Notes: a model not told the origin generated them from the sequence alone. Positions 18,065 to 29,034 are shown, counted from the stretch's first letter. The stretch: 64,000 nt of DNA from Terriglobus sp. TAA 43 (GCF_000800015.1 NZ_JUGR01000001.1:3038001-3102000); one strand, 5' to 3'. Numbers and translations are program-made.

Positions 18065-19366
18065 ATGCCTATCGATTTTGAGGCCCCTCTCGCCCTGTCC
18101 GATCCAGAGATTGCAGAACAGATTGCCCTGGAGGCTGTGCGCCAGCATGACGGTCTGGAGATGATCGCGTCGGAGAATTTCGTCTCACGCGCTGTGCTTG
18201 AAACAGCCGGAACGGTCTTCACGAACAAGTACGCCGAAGGCTATCCCGGCAAGCGTTACTACGGTGGCTGTGAAAACGCAGACGTGGTGGAGAACATCGC
18301 CCGTGAGCGCGCCAAGCAGATCTTTGGTGCAGATCACGCCAACGTGCAGCCGCACTCCGGTTCGCAGGCCAACGCCGCCGCGTACATGACGCTCATCAAC
18401 CCCGGCGACACCGTCCTCGGTCTCGATCTCGCACACGGCGGCCACCTCACCCACGGCCACAAGCTCAACTTCAGCGGCAAGCTCTACCGCATCGTGGGCT
18501 ACCAGGTCCGCAAAGACACCGAGACCGTCGACTACGACGAGCTAGAAGCGCTCGCCAAGAAGGAACAGCCCAAGGTCATCGTAGGCGGCGGTTCGGCGTA
18601 TCCACGCCAGTGGGACTTTGAGCGCATGCGCGCCATTGCCGACTCGGTCGGTGCATACCTCATGATCGACATGGCACACTTCGCCGGTCTGGTTGCAGGT
18701 GGAGCGCACCCGTCGCCCGTACCGCACGCACACGTCGTCACCACTACCACGCACAAGACTCTTCGCGGACCCCGTGCGGGCATGGTCCTCTGCAAGCAGG
18801 AGTTTGCTCAGGCTCTCGATCGTTCCGTCTTCCCCGGCCAGCAGGGCGGACCACTGATGCACATCGTTGCCGCAAAGGCCGTTGCGTTCAAAGAAGCTCT
18901 GCAGCCTGAGTTCAAGACCTACGCCGCGCAGACCGTCGCCAACGCCAAGGCGCTCGCAGAGGCACTGTCCGGCGAAGGCTACCGCATCGTCTCCGGCGGC
19001 ACCGACACCCATCTGTTGCTGGTCGATGTCTTCGCCAAGGGCATCCTCGGTTCTGAGGCAGAAGCAGCTCTCGGCAAGGCAGGCATCACCGTCAACAAGA
19101 ATGCCATCCCTTACGACACGAACCCGCCGCTCAAGCCGTCCGGCGTTCGCTTCGGCACCCCTGCGCTCACCACGCGCGGCATGAAGGAAGCCGAGATGCG
19201 CCAGATTGCCAAGTGGATCGGCCAGGCTCTGGAGAACCGCAACGACGAGGCGAAGCTCGCACAGCTTCACGGTCAGGTCAGCGAACTGGCAGAGAATTTC
19301 CCGCTCTACGGCTGGCTGCGTCAGCCTACAAGTCTCGCGGAACCGGAAGCAGCGTTCGCAAGCTAA
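18065..19366 (+). CDS. glyA: Serine hydroxymethyltransferase
   Basis: 433 residues. Interconverts serine and glycine, charging tetrahydrofolate with a one-carbon unit; PLP-dependent, cytosolic. Seen: [17 protein letters not shown] near the N-terminus, [30 protein letters not shown], the PLP-lysine motif [16 protein letters not shown] near residue 230, and [14 protein letters not shown] at the C-terminus. Full length with no odd changes. It is monocistronic, closed by a strong terminator. Confidence 0.98.
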   Translation: MPIDFEAPLALSDPEIAEQIALEAVRQHDGLEMIASENFVSRAVLETAGTVFTNKYAEGYPGKRYYGGCENADVVENIARERAKQIFGADHANVQPHSGSQANAAAYMTLINPGDTVLGLDLAHGGHLTHGHKLNFSGKLYRIVGYQVRKDTETVDYDELEALAKKEQPKVIVGGGSAYPRQWDFERMRAIADSVGAYLMIDMAHFAGLVAGGAHPSPVPHAHVVTTTTHKTLRGPRAGMVLCKQEFAQALDRSVFPGQQGGPLMHIVAAKAVAFKEALQPEFKTYAAQTVANAKALAEALSGEGYRIVSGGTDTHLLLVDVFAKGILGSEAEAALGKAGITVNKNAIPYDTNPPLKPSGVRFGTPALTTRGMKEAEMRQIAKWIGQALENRNDEAKLAQLHGQVSELAENFPLYGWLRQPTSLAEPEAAFAS

Positions 19367-19385
19367 CGAACAATTCATCACAACG

Positions 19386-19424
19386 AAAAACCCCGTCCGC
19401 GAAATATGTGCGGACGGGGTTTTT
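19386..19424. terminator. Terminator after glyA
   Basis: 15-bp stem AAAAACCCCGTCCGC/GCGGACGGGGTTTTT (19386-19400 with 19410-19424), nine-base loop, T-rich exit on both strands. Confidence 0.95.
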
Positions 19425-19481
19425 CTGTAATGAATTGCTCGCGGAGTATCCTGCATCCAAGTACGCGGGAGAACTCCACAC

Positions 19482-20900
19482 ATGGCAGAGCGGCATTTTG
19501 ATGCGGTGATCATTGGCTCCGGGCAGGGCGGCAACCCTTTCGCAAAAGCCACAGCGAAGCACGGCTGGCAGACTGCCGTCATCGAGCGCCGCTATACCGG
19601 TGGCACCTGTGTCAACGACGGCTGCACGCCCTCGAAGGCCGTCGATGCATCCGCCCGCGTCGCATACCTCGCGCGTCGTGGTGCAGACTTCGGTGTGCAC
19701 ACCGGCGACATCTCCATGGATCTGTCAAAGGTTTACGACCGCAAGCAGAGCATCGTGTTGACCTCGCGCAACAACATCTCAAAATCACTTTCCACCAGCG
19801 AGAACAGCTCCCTGCTCATGGGGCAGGCATCGTTCGCGGAACAGCAGCCCGGCGACGGCACCTATCGCATCGACGTCACGTTGAACGAAGGCGGCACGGA
19901 AACCATCACCGCCAGCCGAGTCTTTCTCAACACCGGCGAGCGCCCGCACATCCCCGACAATGTAGAAGGTCTCACCAGCCTTCCCATCCTCGACAGCACC
20001 GCCATGCTTGAGCTCAAAGAAGTGCCCGAACATCTGTTGGTACTTGGCGCGGGATACATCGCACTTGAATTCGCGCAGATGTATCTTCGCTTCGGCTCAA
20101 AGGTCACCGTCATCGAACGCGGCGAACGCATCGCACAACATGAAGACGACGACATCGCCCAATGCCTCCGCGAAATCCTCACAGAAGACGGCCTTGAAAT
20201 CCTCACCTGCTCCGCAGTCTCCCGCGCCTCCGGTTCAGCAGGCAACATCACGTTGGATCTCGTAACAGACGATGGCCCTGTCGTTCTCAAGGGAACACAT
20301 CTTCTCGTCGCCATCGGCCGCGTCCCCAACGTCGAACCGCTCCATCTGGAGCGTGTCGGCGTGAAGCAGAACAAGTCCGGCCACATTGAAGTGAACGATC
20401 GCCTCGAGACATCCGCAAAGAACATCTGGGCCATGGGCGACGTCAAAGGCGGCCCCGCCTTCACTCACATCTCGTACGACGACTTCCGCATCCTGCGCAA
20501 CAATCTCCTGCAGGGCGGCAACGTCTCCATCAAAGATCGTCTGCTTACCTATTGCATGTTCACTGATCCGGAGCTTGCGCGCTTCGGCCTGAATGAAGCC
20601 GATGCAAAGAAGCAGGGCAGAGAAGTGCGCGTCGCATCGATCCCAATGAAGTGGATGGCGCGTGCGCTTGAAATGGATGAATCGCGCGGCATGATGAAGG
20701 CGCTCGTCGATCCGCAAACCAATCAGATTCTCGGCGCAACCATCCTCGGCGTCGATGGCGGTGAAGTCGCGGCGCAGTTGCAGATCGCCATGATGGGCGG
20801 CCTGCCATACACCGCGTTGCGTGAAGGCATCTTCGCGCACCCCACAAAATCAGAGGCGTTGAACACCCTCTTCACTTACTTCCGCGATGGCAAAGACTAA
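19482..20900 (+). CDS. Pyridine nucleotide-disulfide oxidoreductase (mercuric reductase/dihydrolipoamide dehydrogenase-like)
   Basis: 472 residues. FAD site AVIIGSGQGG, redox pair GGTCVNDGCTPSK (CxxxxC), NAD site LVLGAGYIALEFAQ, second FAD site IWAMGDVKGG, and a C-terminal dimerisation domain ending FAHPTKSEALNTLF with the HP active-site motif of this class. The C-terminal vicinal cysteines of true mercuric reductase are absent, and Cys-x4-Cys has Asn-Asp inside rather than the usual N-x-G. Substrate uncertain. The stop overlaps that of the convergent LysR gene by a few bases. Confidence 0.85.
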   Translation: MAERHFDAVIIGSGQGGNPFAKATAKHGWQTAVIERRYTGGTCVNDGCTPSKAVDASARVAYLARRGADFGVHTGDISMDLSKVYDRKQSIVLTSRNNISKSLSTSENSSLLMGQASFAEQQPGDGTYRIDVTLNEGGTETITASRVFLNTGERPHIPDNVEGLTSLPILDSTAMLELKEVPEHLLVLGAGYIALEFAQMYLRFGSKVTVIERGERIAQHEDDDIAQCLREILTEDGLEILTCSAVSRASGSAGNITLDLVTDDGPVVLKGTHLLVAIGRVPNVEPLHLERVGVKQNKSGHIEVNDRLETSAKNIWAMGDVKGGPAFTHISYDDFRILRNNLLQGGNVSIKDRLLTYCMFTDPELARFGLNEADAKKQGREVRVASIPMKWMARALEMDESRGMMKALVDPQTNQILGATILGVDGGEVAAQLQIAMMGGLPYTALREGIFAHPTKSEALNTLFTYFRDGKD

Positions 20901-21793
20901 GCAGAAACCTGAGACGGCATCCGCAATGTGCGGATCAACGCAGTCAAAGCCGCGGGTTGGTTGTGGCGACTGGGGTAGTAGAGGAAATAGCCCGGGAACA
21001 CCGGGCACCAGTCGCGCATCACTTCTACCAACCGCCCATCGGCAAGGCGTTCGCGCGCAAGCGTCTCCATCGCCATGCTGATGCCAGCCCCACGCTCCAC
21101 GCACTGCATCAACAGATCGCTGTCATCGAAAACCAGCGGCCCCTCGGGCAGAAAAGTAATCGAGCGACGACCCTTCTCAAACTCCCATCGATAGATGCCG
21201 GTACTAAACCGAAACGCAAGGCAGATGTGGTCTTTCAGATCGCGTGGCGTACGCGGTTTGGGATGCGTGGCAAAGTAGCTGGGCGACCCAACCACGGCCA
21301 GTCGCAGATCGTCGCTCACACGCACCGCAATCATGTCGCGCTGGATGAACTCCCCAATCTGGATGCCCGCGTCATAGCCGCCCGCCACAAGTTCGGCGCG
21401 GTCGTTGGATGTGGTGATGTCCAGCGCAATGTCCGGATAGGCCTCGGTGAATTCCTTCAGCTTCGGCATCAGTACCACCTGCGCCGCGCTGCGTGACACC
21501 AACAGCCGCAACCGTCCGGCAGGTCGATCGCGTTGCTGCTGCGCCTCCGTCAGCGAACGCGCAATGCGTTCCAGCGCAGGCTGCACTTCGCGCAACACTG
21601 CCTCACCCGCAGCAGTCGGTGCGACGGACCGCGTCGTTCGCGCCAGCAACTGCACGCCCAGCCGCTTCTCCAGACCACGAACACTGTGGCTCAAGGCCGA
21701 CTGCGAGATGCGCAGCCGCGCCGCCGCCCGCGTAAAGCTTCGTTCCTCCGCAACAGCAGCAAAAGCCGCTAGGGCCTGAAGTTCATCCCGCAT
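20897..21793 (-). CDS. LysR-family transcriptional regulator
   Basis: 298 residues. The N-terminal winged helix-turn-helix (ALAAFAAVAEERSFTRAAARLRISQSALSH..) is characteristic; residues 90-290 form the two-lobed effector domain, with PAGRLRLLVSR opening it. The start is 149 bases from the divergent aldo/keto reductase gene, the classical arrangement in which a LysR protein controls its neighbour and itself. Inducer unknown. Confidence 0.93.
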   Translation of the reverse strand: MRDELQALAAFAAVAEERSFTRAAARLRISQSALSHSVRGLEKRLGVQLLARTTRSVAPTAAGEAVLREVQPALERIARSLTEAQQQRDRPAGRLRLLVSRSAAQVVLMPKLKEFTEAYPDIALDITTSNDRAELVAGGYDAGIQIGEFIQRDMIAVRVSDDLRLAVVGSPSYFATHPKPRTPRDLKDHICLAFRFSTGIYRWEFEKGRRSITFLPEGPLVFDDSDLLMQCVERGAGISMAMETLARERLADGRLVEVMRDWCPVFPGYFLYYPSRHNQPAALTALIRTLRMPSQVSA

Positions 21794-21867
21794 GATTCAT
21801 GAATATAGTGCATAACTCCAACCCGCGTAGACCCCTTTTTCTGGAGCAATCCTTAGGCCTAGGATGA

Positions 21868-22923
<1,056 letters not shown>

Positions 22924-22942
22924 GAACAAACCAAAACAAAAG

Positions 22943-22972
22943 GGGAGGCGCAGTAATAGCGCCTCCCTTTTT
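22943..22972. terminator. Terminator after aldo/keto reductase
   Basis: Stem GGGAGGCGC/GCGCCTCCC (22943-22951 with 22959-22967), seven-base loop, then TTTTT. A-rich on the other side, so it may also stop the convergent esterase transcript. Confidence 0.9.
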
Positions 22973-22987
22973 GCTGCGTAAAGATGG

Positions 22988-24535
22988 CTAGTGCTTCGCC
23001 TCAGCGCTCGTCAAAAACTCAAACTCCGCGCGAGTACTATCCGGACCAGCAGTAATCGTGCTGTCCAGATGAATCACTGCCTTGTCCTGGTCATAACGAG
23101 GCCACTTCGGCAGACCCTTCCCGTTCGGATCGCCAGTCTTCGCAAAGTTCGTCCAGTAATCCATCATCTGCATGCTCAGCCTGCGCGCCTCAGGCTTCCA
23201 CGTTGCACCCTGCCGCACATCCTGCGTGCCAAAGACGTATTCCAGCTCTGCAGAATGGAACGCCCTGGGTAACGGATGAAGCCGTTCCGCCGGAGACGGC
23301 TGATCAAAGCGATAACGATAGACGGGCACCTTGCCAGTTGCCACATCCGCCTCTGCCCACTTCCACGGAGCCAGAGCAATGAACTGCGCGGTCGTCAGAT
23401 CATCCGCAGAGCGAATCGCCTGCTCATCCGTATCGCCAGGAAAGGCTTTCAAAAATTCATCCGGACGCGCGCCGTAATGTTCAGCGGCATAGGCCTTCCA
23501 CTTAGCCGCAGTCATATCTTTGCTCAGCGTTCCGGTGCGTTCATCATGATTCCAGCCAATGATGGCAGGCACATGCACCTGACGCCCAGCAGCATAAGCG
23601 TCCGCCAACGACTCCGGAAGAAACACCCCATCCTGCACCGGAGAAAAGCCAGCACCTCGACTATTTTTGACTGAGTCCAGAACCTTGTCTGCAGGCATGG
23701 CACGCAGCTCCGCGAGGCTCTTCGCGCCTGTCGAGTCCGCCCACACCTGGTCACGCTTGCCGCGTTGATCCATCGTGCCCATGGGAATAGCGCCGTTAAA
23801 CAGCGCGCCACTCTCACCAATGAATTTCTGGAACAGCCCATGCGCACTGGGCGCAACCGTCAGCGCACTCACGGCAAATGACCCGGCACTCTCTCCAAAG
23901 ATCGTCACGTTCCCGGCATCGCCGCCAAATGCGGCAATGTTCGCCTTCACCCACTGCAGCGCAGCCACAACGTCCATCAAGCCATAGTTGCCCGCATGAC
24001 CACCGTTCTCTTTGGCCAAGTCATTCGTCGCAAGAAATCCAAACACACCCAACCGATAGTTCAGGGTCACCAGCACCACACCACGATCCACCAGCGGCGA
24101 ATCAGAGTAACGAGGCTCGGATCCCGCACCAGCAATAAATCCTCCGCCGTGGATCCACACCATTACTGGCAGCTTGCTGGTCGCCTTCGCTTTCGCAGGC
24201 GTGTAGACATTCAGGAACAGGCAATCTTCCGAAGGCCCAGCATCCTGAAAGATGTAGTCGTCCCACACATGCCACTGCTCGCAACGCGCACCAAACTTCG
24301 TCGCGTCACGCATCCCACTCCAGCGCGCTGGCGGTTGCGGCGCCTTCCAGCGCAGGTCACCCACGGGAGGCGCGGCATACGGAAGTCCTAGGAAGGCTTT
24401 CTGCAAACCGTTGCGAAACCACTTACCCGTCGCATCTCCCTGCGTCGTCTTCACGACCGGCGCGGTCTGCGCCAGCAGCAAGGTGCAAGGAAATAACACG
24501 GCAGCACAAGCCACCCACACACGCTTCAGCAACAT
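22988..24535 (-). CDS. Secreted carboxylesterase, type B
   Basis: About 515 residues with signal peptide MLLKRVWVACAAVLFPCTLLLAQ (read as two parts, charged start and hydrophobic core). Alpha/beta hydrolase with the nucleophile in IFGESAGSFAV (GESAG), the oxyanion hole in VMVWIHGGGFIAG, SEDCLFLNVYTP, and the late His in LPRAFHSAELEYVFG. Hydrolyses carboxylic esters in the periplasm or outside; specificity unknown. The Met at 24535 gives a proper signal peptide; the frame to 24565 only adds ten residues. Confidence 0.92.
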   Translation of the reverse strand: MLLKRVWVACAAVLFPCTLLLAQTAPVVKTTQGDATGKWFRNGLQKAFLGLPYAAPPVGDLRWKAPQPPARWSGMRDATKFGARCEQWHVWDDYIFQDAGPSEDCLFLNVYTPAKAKATSKLPVMVWIHGGGFIAGAGSEPRYSDSPLVDRGVVLVTLNYRLGVFGFLATNDLAKENGGHAGNYGLMDVVAALQWVKANIAAFGGDAGNVTIFGESAGSFAVSALTVAPSAHGLFQKFIGESGALFNGAIPMGTMDQRGKRDQVWADSTGAKSLAELRAMPADKVLDSVKNSRGAGFSPVQDGVFLPESLADAYAAGRQVHVPAIIGWNHDERTGTLSKDMTAAKWKAYAAEHYGARPDEFLKAFPGDTDEQAIRSADDLTTAQFIALAPWKWAEADVATGKVPVYRYRFDQPSPAERLHPLPRAFHSAELEYVFGTQDVRQGATWKPEARRLSMQMMDYWTNFAKTGDPNGKGLPKWPRYDQDKAVIHLDSTITAGPDSTRAEFEFLTSAEAKH

Positions 24536-24601
24536 ACAAACACTCCCCGGCAAAGCGACGACCACAATAGCACGCAGTCTGACCTCTCTGCGACAGCAAG
24601 C

Positions 24602-24634
24602 ACGAAGGGGATGCGATCATCGCATCCCCTTCGT
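24602..24634. terminator. Perfect 33-base inverted repeat between bamA stop and esterase start
   Basis: ACGAAGGGGATGCGAT and its complement with one central base; pairing extends outward (AGCAC/GTGCT) with a bulge. It lies 19 bases after the bamA stop. The minus-strand exit GCTTGCTG has no T run, so it may end transcripts by stabilising the 3' end rather than as a classical terminator. Confidence 0.5.
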
Positions 24635-24652
24635 TGTGCTCGTTTGTTTCGC

Positions 24653-27600
24653 TTAGAACGTTGTGCTGACGCTCAGACGGAGTGTCTTACGCGGTTCGCG
24701 CAGGATGTAATCCGCACCGTAGAACTGCAGTGCCTGCGCATAGGTGTAGCGACCGGCTGCTGTGTTCGGGAAGAAGCTCTGGAAGGTGGCTGCATCCGTA
24801 GCCAGCTTCTGCGGCAGCGTCTCGTACAGGCGCAGCGGGTTGTACGCGTAGAACAGGCGGAACGGCGCATTCACGATCGGCAGCACCACCTGGAACTCCA
24901 CACCGTTCGACATACGCGGCACAAAGTTCGTTCCCGGTGCGGTCTGCAGGCGTGTCGGGAAGCTCAGCTGCTTGCCGCCGGTGCACGCACCGTTGACGAA
25001 GTTGCTGCAGCCATACAGCGGGCTCGACAGCGAAGCCGCACCCAGAACACTCTGCTGCAACTGGCTTGAAACCGCGTTGAACGTCAGGTTGAAGTCCGTG
25101 AAGAACGCGAACGTGACCTGCGAAACGATCGGAATACGATATTCCAGGTTGCCCGTGAACGACGTATCGCCACCCACCGTCACCAGGCGGTAGATCGGCA
25201 ACGGAATCTGCGCATTGCCCAGCGTGTTGTTCGAAGGATCACGTGGAACCGTCGAACCATCAGGGTTCGTCAGGTTGAACTGTACGCGCGTCGGGATGAA
25301 CACATACGGTGTTGCCGAACGGATATCGAAGCCGCGGATATCGCTTTCGCCGCCACCGTACACACGGTTGAACGGAGGAGCCACCTGTCCGCCAAAGCCT
25401 TCCACGTGCGCCAACTGTGCACGCATACCCAGCACGTTGTGGCCTTCGCGGTTAATCCGCAGACCCTTCATCGGGTAGAACTGGCGGAACGACGCCACGG
25501 GCGAGAAGTACTTCACATTGCCGCCCGCGCCTGCCACCTGGATCGCCAGGTTGAAGTCGCGTCCGGAGTGCGGGCCCGCCGCACGATCCACCGACGAATA
25601 GGTGAACGAAGGCGTAATGATCGACGAGATGATGCCGCCCAGCGCATTCGACGTCTGCAGACCGCTACGGTAGTTCAGCGTCTCAAACACGTTGCGGGTG
25701 TTCTCGTTGAAGGTCGTGATGTTCGAGCGCGACAGCGCGTACGAAATACCCACGCGCGTGATGCCAACCGCATGCTTGAACACATGGCGAAGCGGTGTAG
25801 ATGCCGACAGATTCAGACCAGTGCTCGACTGGTTGTAGTTCGTCAGCAGCGACTGCTGCGCGTTGCTCAGGTTCTGGCTCGCACCTGCCGCGGCATAGCT
25901 CTTCGCCGGGTTGTAGTCATACTTCTGCGCGAAGACCTGGAAGCCAACCGAGATCGGCTTATTACGCAGGTAAGGCTCCGTAAAGCCGAAGGTCAGGTTG
26001 CGCGACAGATCGCCGATGTTCGCTACGACCGAGAGTGTTTCACCCAGACCAAGGAAGTTGTTCGTTTCGTAGTTCAAACCGATGAACGAACCGCTCAGGC
26101 CCGACAGACCGCCGTTCAGACCGATGGAGTTCTTACCCTTTTCCTTCAGCTTCAGCAGCAGGTCAACGGTGCCTTCATCGTTATTGGTACGGGTTTCGCT
26201 GTCCTGGTCGGCCTTCAGTGCTTCGAAGTAGTTCAGCTGGTTCAAACGCAGGATGGAGTTTTCCCATGCTTGATTGTTGTACTGCTGACCCTCTTCCAGC
26301 ATCAGTTCGCGGCGGATCACGCGGTCACGCGTAATAGTGTTGCCACTGAACTCAATGCGCGATACATAGAAGCGCTTACCGGCATCAATGTCGATGGTCA
26401 GCGTGATGGTCTTCTTCTGCTCATCAAAGGTTGGCGTGGGAACGGCGGCCATGTTGATGAAGCCGAGCGAGCCATACGCCTTACGCAGATTCTCCAGACC
26501 CTTGCCGAACAGCGTGGCATTGAAGTACTCGCCATCCTTCTCTGCAAACTGTGCACGCAGAGCATTGGTGTTCACAACGGTCTTGTCGTAGCCGGTGAAC
26601 TTGATGGCTTCCAGCTTGTAGCGCGAGCCTTCTTCCAACGGAACTTCAATGTCAATGCGCTTGCCGTGGGTCGGGTGCATCGTAAAGATGTTGAACCCAC
26701 CGCTATCGCGAACCTTGGTCAGCGGTTCACCCGGTTGCACCTTGAAGTAGCCGCGCTCACGGTAAACCATGCGGACGCGTTCCACGTCCTCATCCAGCTT
26801 GGTCGCGTCAAACGTACGCGCGAACAGGTCTTCCAGAATGATGGAGTGCGGAATACCGATCGGCTTTGAGTTCTTCATCGCAGCGCGCAGTGTGCGGCTG
26901 TTGATGCGCTCGTTGCCCTTGAAGCCAATCTTGCCAACCTTTACGGTGGGACCTTCCTTCACAATGAAGGTGACCGCAACACGTGCCGGCGGAATCGTCT
27001 TGACTTCGGTGCGCACGGTAGCAAACTGGTGGCCGTGCTCGGCCAGAAGCTGCTTTAGGATCACTTCCTTGCGCTTGATCTTGGTGGGGTCGTACTGGCT
27101 CTCGACTGAGACGCCGACCTTGGCCTTCTTGTCGCGTTCCAGCACGTCTGAGACGGTGACCGCGTTCAGGCCCTTGTAATTGATTTCGCCAATGGTGGGC
27201 TTTTCGCGCACATAGACAATCAGCTGGGTGCAGCCATTGCCTTCGGCCTTCTCGATCTGCACCGACTCAAAGAAGCCGGAGTTCCACAGCGAATTGAAAT
27301 CGCGCTCCACGGTCGCTGGGTCATACTGCGAACCCTGGCGCGAGAACAGACGCGCAATGATGGATTCCTTCGGATAGCGCCGGTTGCCGATCACCTGCGG
27401 TGCGCACAGAACTTCTCCTGTGCCTGCAGATGCGGCAGGAACGGGCGCTACCTGCGCCTGGGCGATTCCTGCCGTCGCGGTACCGCAAAGCAATACTGCG
27501 GCGGCTGCCAGCCCAGTGGTTCCGCGGCTGCCGATGGCGCGACTAACTCCGATCAAACGATGAAGTGAGGAGAACCGCTCTTGTCTTGGCTGATGCTCTG

Positions 27601-27655
27601 GGACGCTTGTCACGCCCTGTTCTACGGTTTTGATAACAACACCCTCACTGCCCAT
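24653..27655 (-). CDS. bamA: Outer-membrane protein assembly factor BamA
   Basis: About 1000 residues (E. coli BamA 810). Inserts beta-barrel proteins into the outer membrane. After the exported N-terminus come about five POTRA repeats (for example KPTIGEINYKGLNAV, GPTVKVGKIGFKGNERI, GKRFYVSRIEFSGNTI), then a barrel with GGESDIRGFDIRS, the conserved (V/I)RGF loop, and a C-terminal aromatic end LSVSTTF. The N-terminus is unusual: the hydrophobic core (TTGLAAAAVLLCGTATAG) starts about 45 residues after the Met. The ATG at 27655 is preferred over a TTG at 27706. Neighbours skp, lpxD and lpxA are absent. Confidence 0.95.
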   Translation of the reverse strand: MGSEGVVIKTVEQGVTSVPEHQPRQERFSSLHRLIGVSRAIGSRGTTGLAAAAVLLCGTATAGIAQAQVAPVPAASAGTGEVLCAPQVIGNRRYPKESIIARLFSRQGSQYDPATVERDFNSLWNSGFFESVQIEKAEGNGCTQLIVYVREKPTIGEINYKGLNAVTVSDVLERDKKAKVGVSVESQYDPTKIKRKEVILKQLLAEHGHQFATVRTEVKTIPPARVAVTFIVKEGPTVKVGKIGFKGNERINSRTLRAAMKNSKPIGIPHSIILEDLFARTFDATKLDEDVERVRMVYRERGYFKVQPGEPLTKVRDSGGFNIFTMHPTHGKRIDIEVPLEEGSRYKLEAIKFTGYDKTVVNTNALRAQFAEKDGEYFNATLFGKGLENLRKAYGSLGFINMAAVPTPTFDEQKKTITLTIDIDAGKRFYVSRIEFSGNTITRDRVIRRELMLEEGQQYNNQAWENSILRLNQLNYFEALKADQDSETRTNNDEGTVDLLLKLKEKGKNSIGLNGGLSGLSGSFIGLNYETNNFLGLGETLSVVANIGDLSRNLTFGFTEPYLRNKPISVGFQVFAQKYDYNPAKSYAAAGASQNLSNAQQSLLTNYNQSSTGLNLSASTPLRHVFKHAVGITRVGISYALSRSNITTFNENTRNVFETLNYRSGLQTSNALGGIISSIITPSFTYSSVDRAAGPHSGRDFNLAIQVAGAGGNVKYFSPVASFRQFYPMKGLRINREGHNVLGMRAQLAHVEGFGGQVAPPFNRVYGGGESDIRGFDIRSATPYVFIPTRVQFNLTNPDGSTVPRDPSNNTLGNAQIPLPIYRLVTVGGDTSFTGNLEYRIPIVSQVTFAFFTDFNLTFNAVSSQLQQSVLGAASLSSPLYGCSNFVNGACTGGKQLSFPTRLQTAPGTNFVPRMSNGVEFQVVLPIVNAPFRLFYAYNPLRLYETLPQKLATDAATFQSFFPNTAAGRYTYAQALQFYGADYILREPRKTLRLSVSTTF

Positions 27656-28024
27656 GAAACTCGGATACACACGGCGGCCCGCGGCTCCCTTTCGCACGGC
27701 CCGCAATCCCGTATGACTGAAAGACGATTATAGGGGAACGGGGATAGCCGGAGCGAGTCCATGAAGTTACAAGAGGTGCCGTTCATCGCACCCTGCACCT
27801 GTTCTGGTGCAGACCTGCCCCCTTTCGGTGCCGGAAATAGCGACTGCGGTCATGAAAAATCTTTTCGCAGCCCACCTTTTCCTCTCAGATTTTCAGGGCG
27901 AGCGACCATTCGGCGCATCATCGACGTTTCACCATCCCTTCAAATCGCGTCTCAATGGCATAAGGAATACTCGCCGCTGCTGCATTGCCGCGATACTTTA
28001 AGTTCAACGTCGAGGTAAAGCTGC
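27656..28024. other. Divergent intergenic region, bamA to 28025
   Basis: 369 bases without a supported gene. It must hold the bamA promoter on the minus strand and that of the small secreted protein on the plus strand. One hairpin CTGCACC/GGTGCAG (27793-27799 with 27806-27812) is visible. Plus-strand frames here look like chance frames. Confidence 0.4.
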
Positions 28025-28414
28025 ATGGCCTTAAAACCCGTCGCCCGTCACAGGCGCATGTTTTCCGTGCTCCTGTCTGTGTCCTTACTGGCGACAGTTT
28101 GCGTGTGTTCTGAAAGAATCCGGGCGCAGATCACGCGCAATCCTCTGCGCAGCGTAAGCGGCTCTGTCAGCGATGGTGGAAAAGAGCCTCTTCGCGGAGC
28201 AGTAGTGCAGATTGAAGCGGAAGACACCCTCGTCATCCAGAGTTACGTCACAGACGAACGCGGAACGTATCACTTCCGCAACCTCCGTCCCGACGCGGAC
28301 TACCGTATCTGGGCCACCTTCCGTGGCCAGCGCTCCAAAACGCAGGAGATGAGTAAATTCGACCGCAAGCCGGATCGCGAAATCTCACTCTCCATCGAGC
28401 TGGGCAAGGACTAA
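28025..28414 (+). CDS. Small exported protein with a lone carboxypeptidase-regulatory-like domain
   Basis: 129 residues. A hydrophobic segment (FSVLLSVSLLATVCVC) is a likely signal peptide or lipoprotein-type leader, although no clear lipobox follows. Then RSVSGSVSDGGKEPLRGA, TDERGTYHFRNLRPDADYRIWA: the seven-stranded Ig-like fold that starts each Oar receptor here, but with no barrel attached. The start may be MFSVL (residue 12). The gene ends 67 bases before the RNase P RNA. Function unknown. Confidence 0.72.
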   Translation: MALKPVARHRRMFSVLLSVSLLATVCVCSERIRAQITRNPLRSVSGSVSDGGKEPLRGAVVQIEAEDTLVIQSYVTDERGTYHFRNLRPDADYRIWATFRGQRSKTQEMSKFDRKPDREISLSIELGKD

Positions 28415-28481
28415 ACTCGCCTCCTCGCTGTACCGGAACAAAATCTTTTGCAGAGGAAAAGCGGCGTACACTGAAGTGAAT

Positions 28482-28914
28482 GCAGGTGGATCGAACGATC
28501 GCTGCTGCTGCACGCACGTTGTTGCAGTAGGGGAGGAAAGTCCGGACTCCGACGGGCAGTGTGCCGGGTAACGCCCGGGATCGGCGCTTCAAGGCGACGA
28601 GACGGCAAGTGCCACAGAGAAAATACCGCCATTCGCCGTAAGGCGGAGGGTAAGGGTGAAAAGGTGCGGTAAGAGCGCACCGCGCAGGCAGTAATGCAGG
28701 CGGCATGGTAAACCCCACACGGAGCAAGACCAAATAGGCGGGAAGATCGCACGTTCGCGTGCGTGATGCGTGCCGGCCCGGTGCGCCAGACTCGCGGGGA
28801 GGGTGCTGGAGCCCCGCAGTAATGCGCGGCCTAGAGGAATGATCGTTCAGCGCAGAAGTCCGAGCGAGAGCAGAGATGGTGCGTGGACAGAATCCGGCTT
28901 ACAGGTCCACCTGC
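28482..28914 (+). ncRNA. rnpB: RNase P RNA, bacterial type A
   Basis: Catalytic RNA that removes tRNA 5' leaders. The ends pair (GCAGGTGGA with TCCACCTGC, P1 helix). The universal core GAGGAAAGTCCGGACTCC lies near 28532 and the 3' core ACAGAATCCGGCTTA near 28888, with AGAGGAATGATCG-type conserved bases between. Length about 433 bases fits type A. Ends are set by the P1 pairing and may be off by a few bases. Confidence 0.95.
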
Positions 28915-28941
28915 ATATTCAAATCCGCAACAACTGCCTCC

Positions 28942-28974
28942 AAAAAATCGCCGGACAGTGATTAGCTGTCCGGC
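28942..28974 (-). terminator. Terminator of TonB receptor 1
   Basis: On the minus strand GCCGGACAG/CTGTCCGGC with a seven-base loop, then GATTTTTT. An outer GCCTCC/GGAGGC pair brackets it. It lies 60 bases after the receptor stop; the stem may also help end rnpB from the other side. Confidence 0.85.
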
Positions 28975-29034
28975 AGGAGGCACTACGTTTATGTTTTCCT
29001 GTCTTTCAATACGGATCGTGACGCCGATTTGCGG

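Noticed and set aside
19482-20900. True mercuric reductase
   Set aside because: No C-terminal cysteine pair, no N-terminal metal-binding domain and no mer neighbours.
27761-28018. 85-codon frame beginning MKLQEVPF before the small secreted protein
   Set aside because: No domain or signal peptide; it lies where the promoters of two divergent genes are expected, and no ribosome site is clear.
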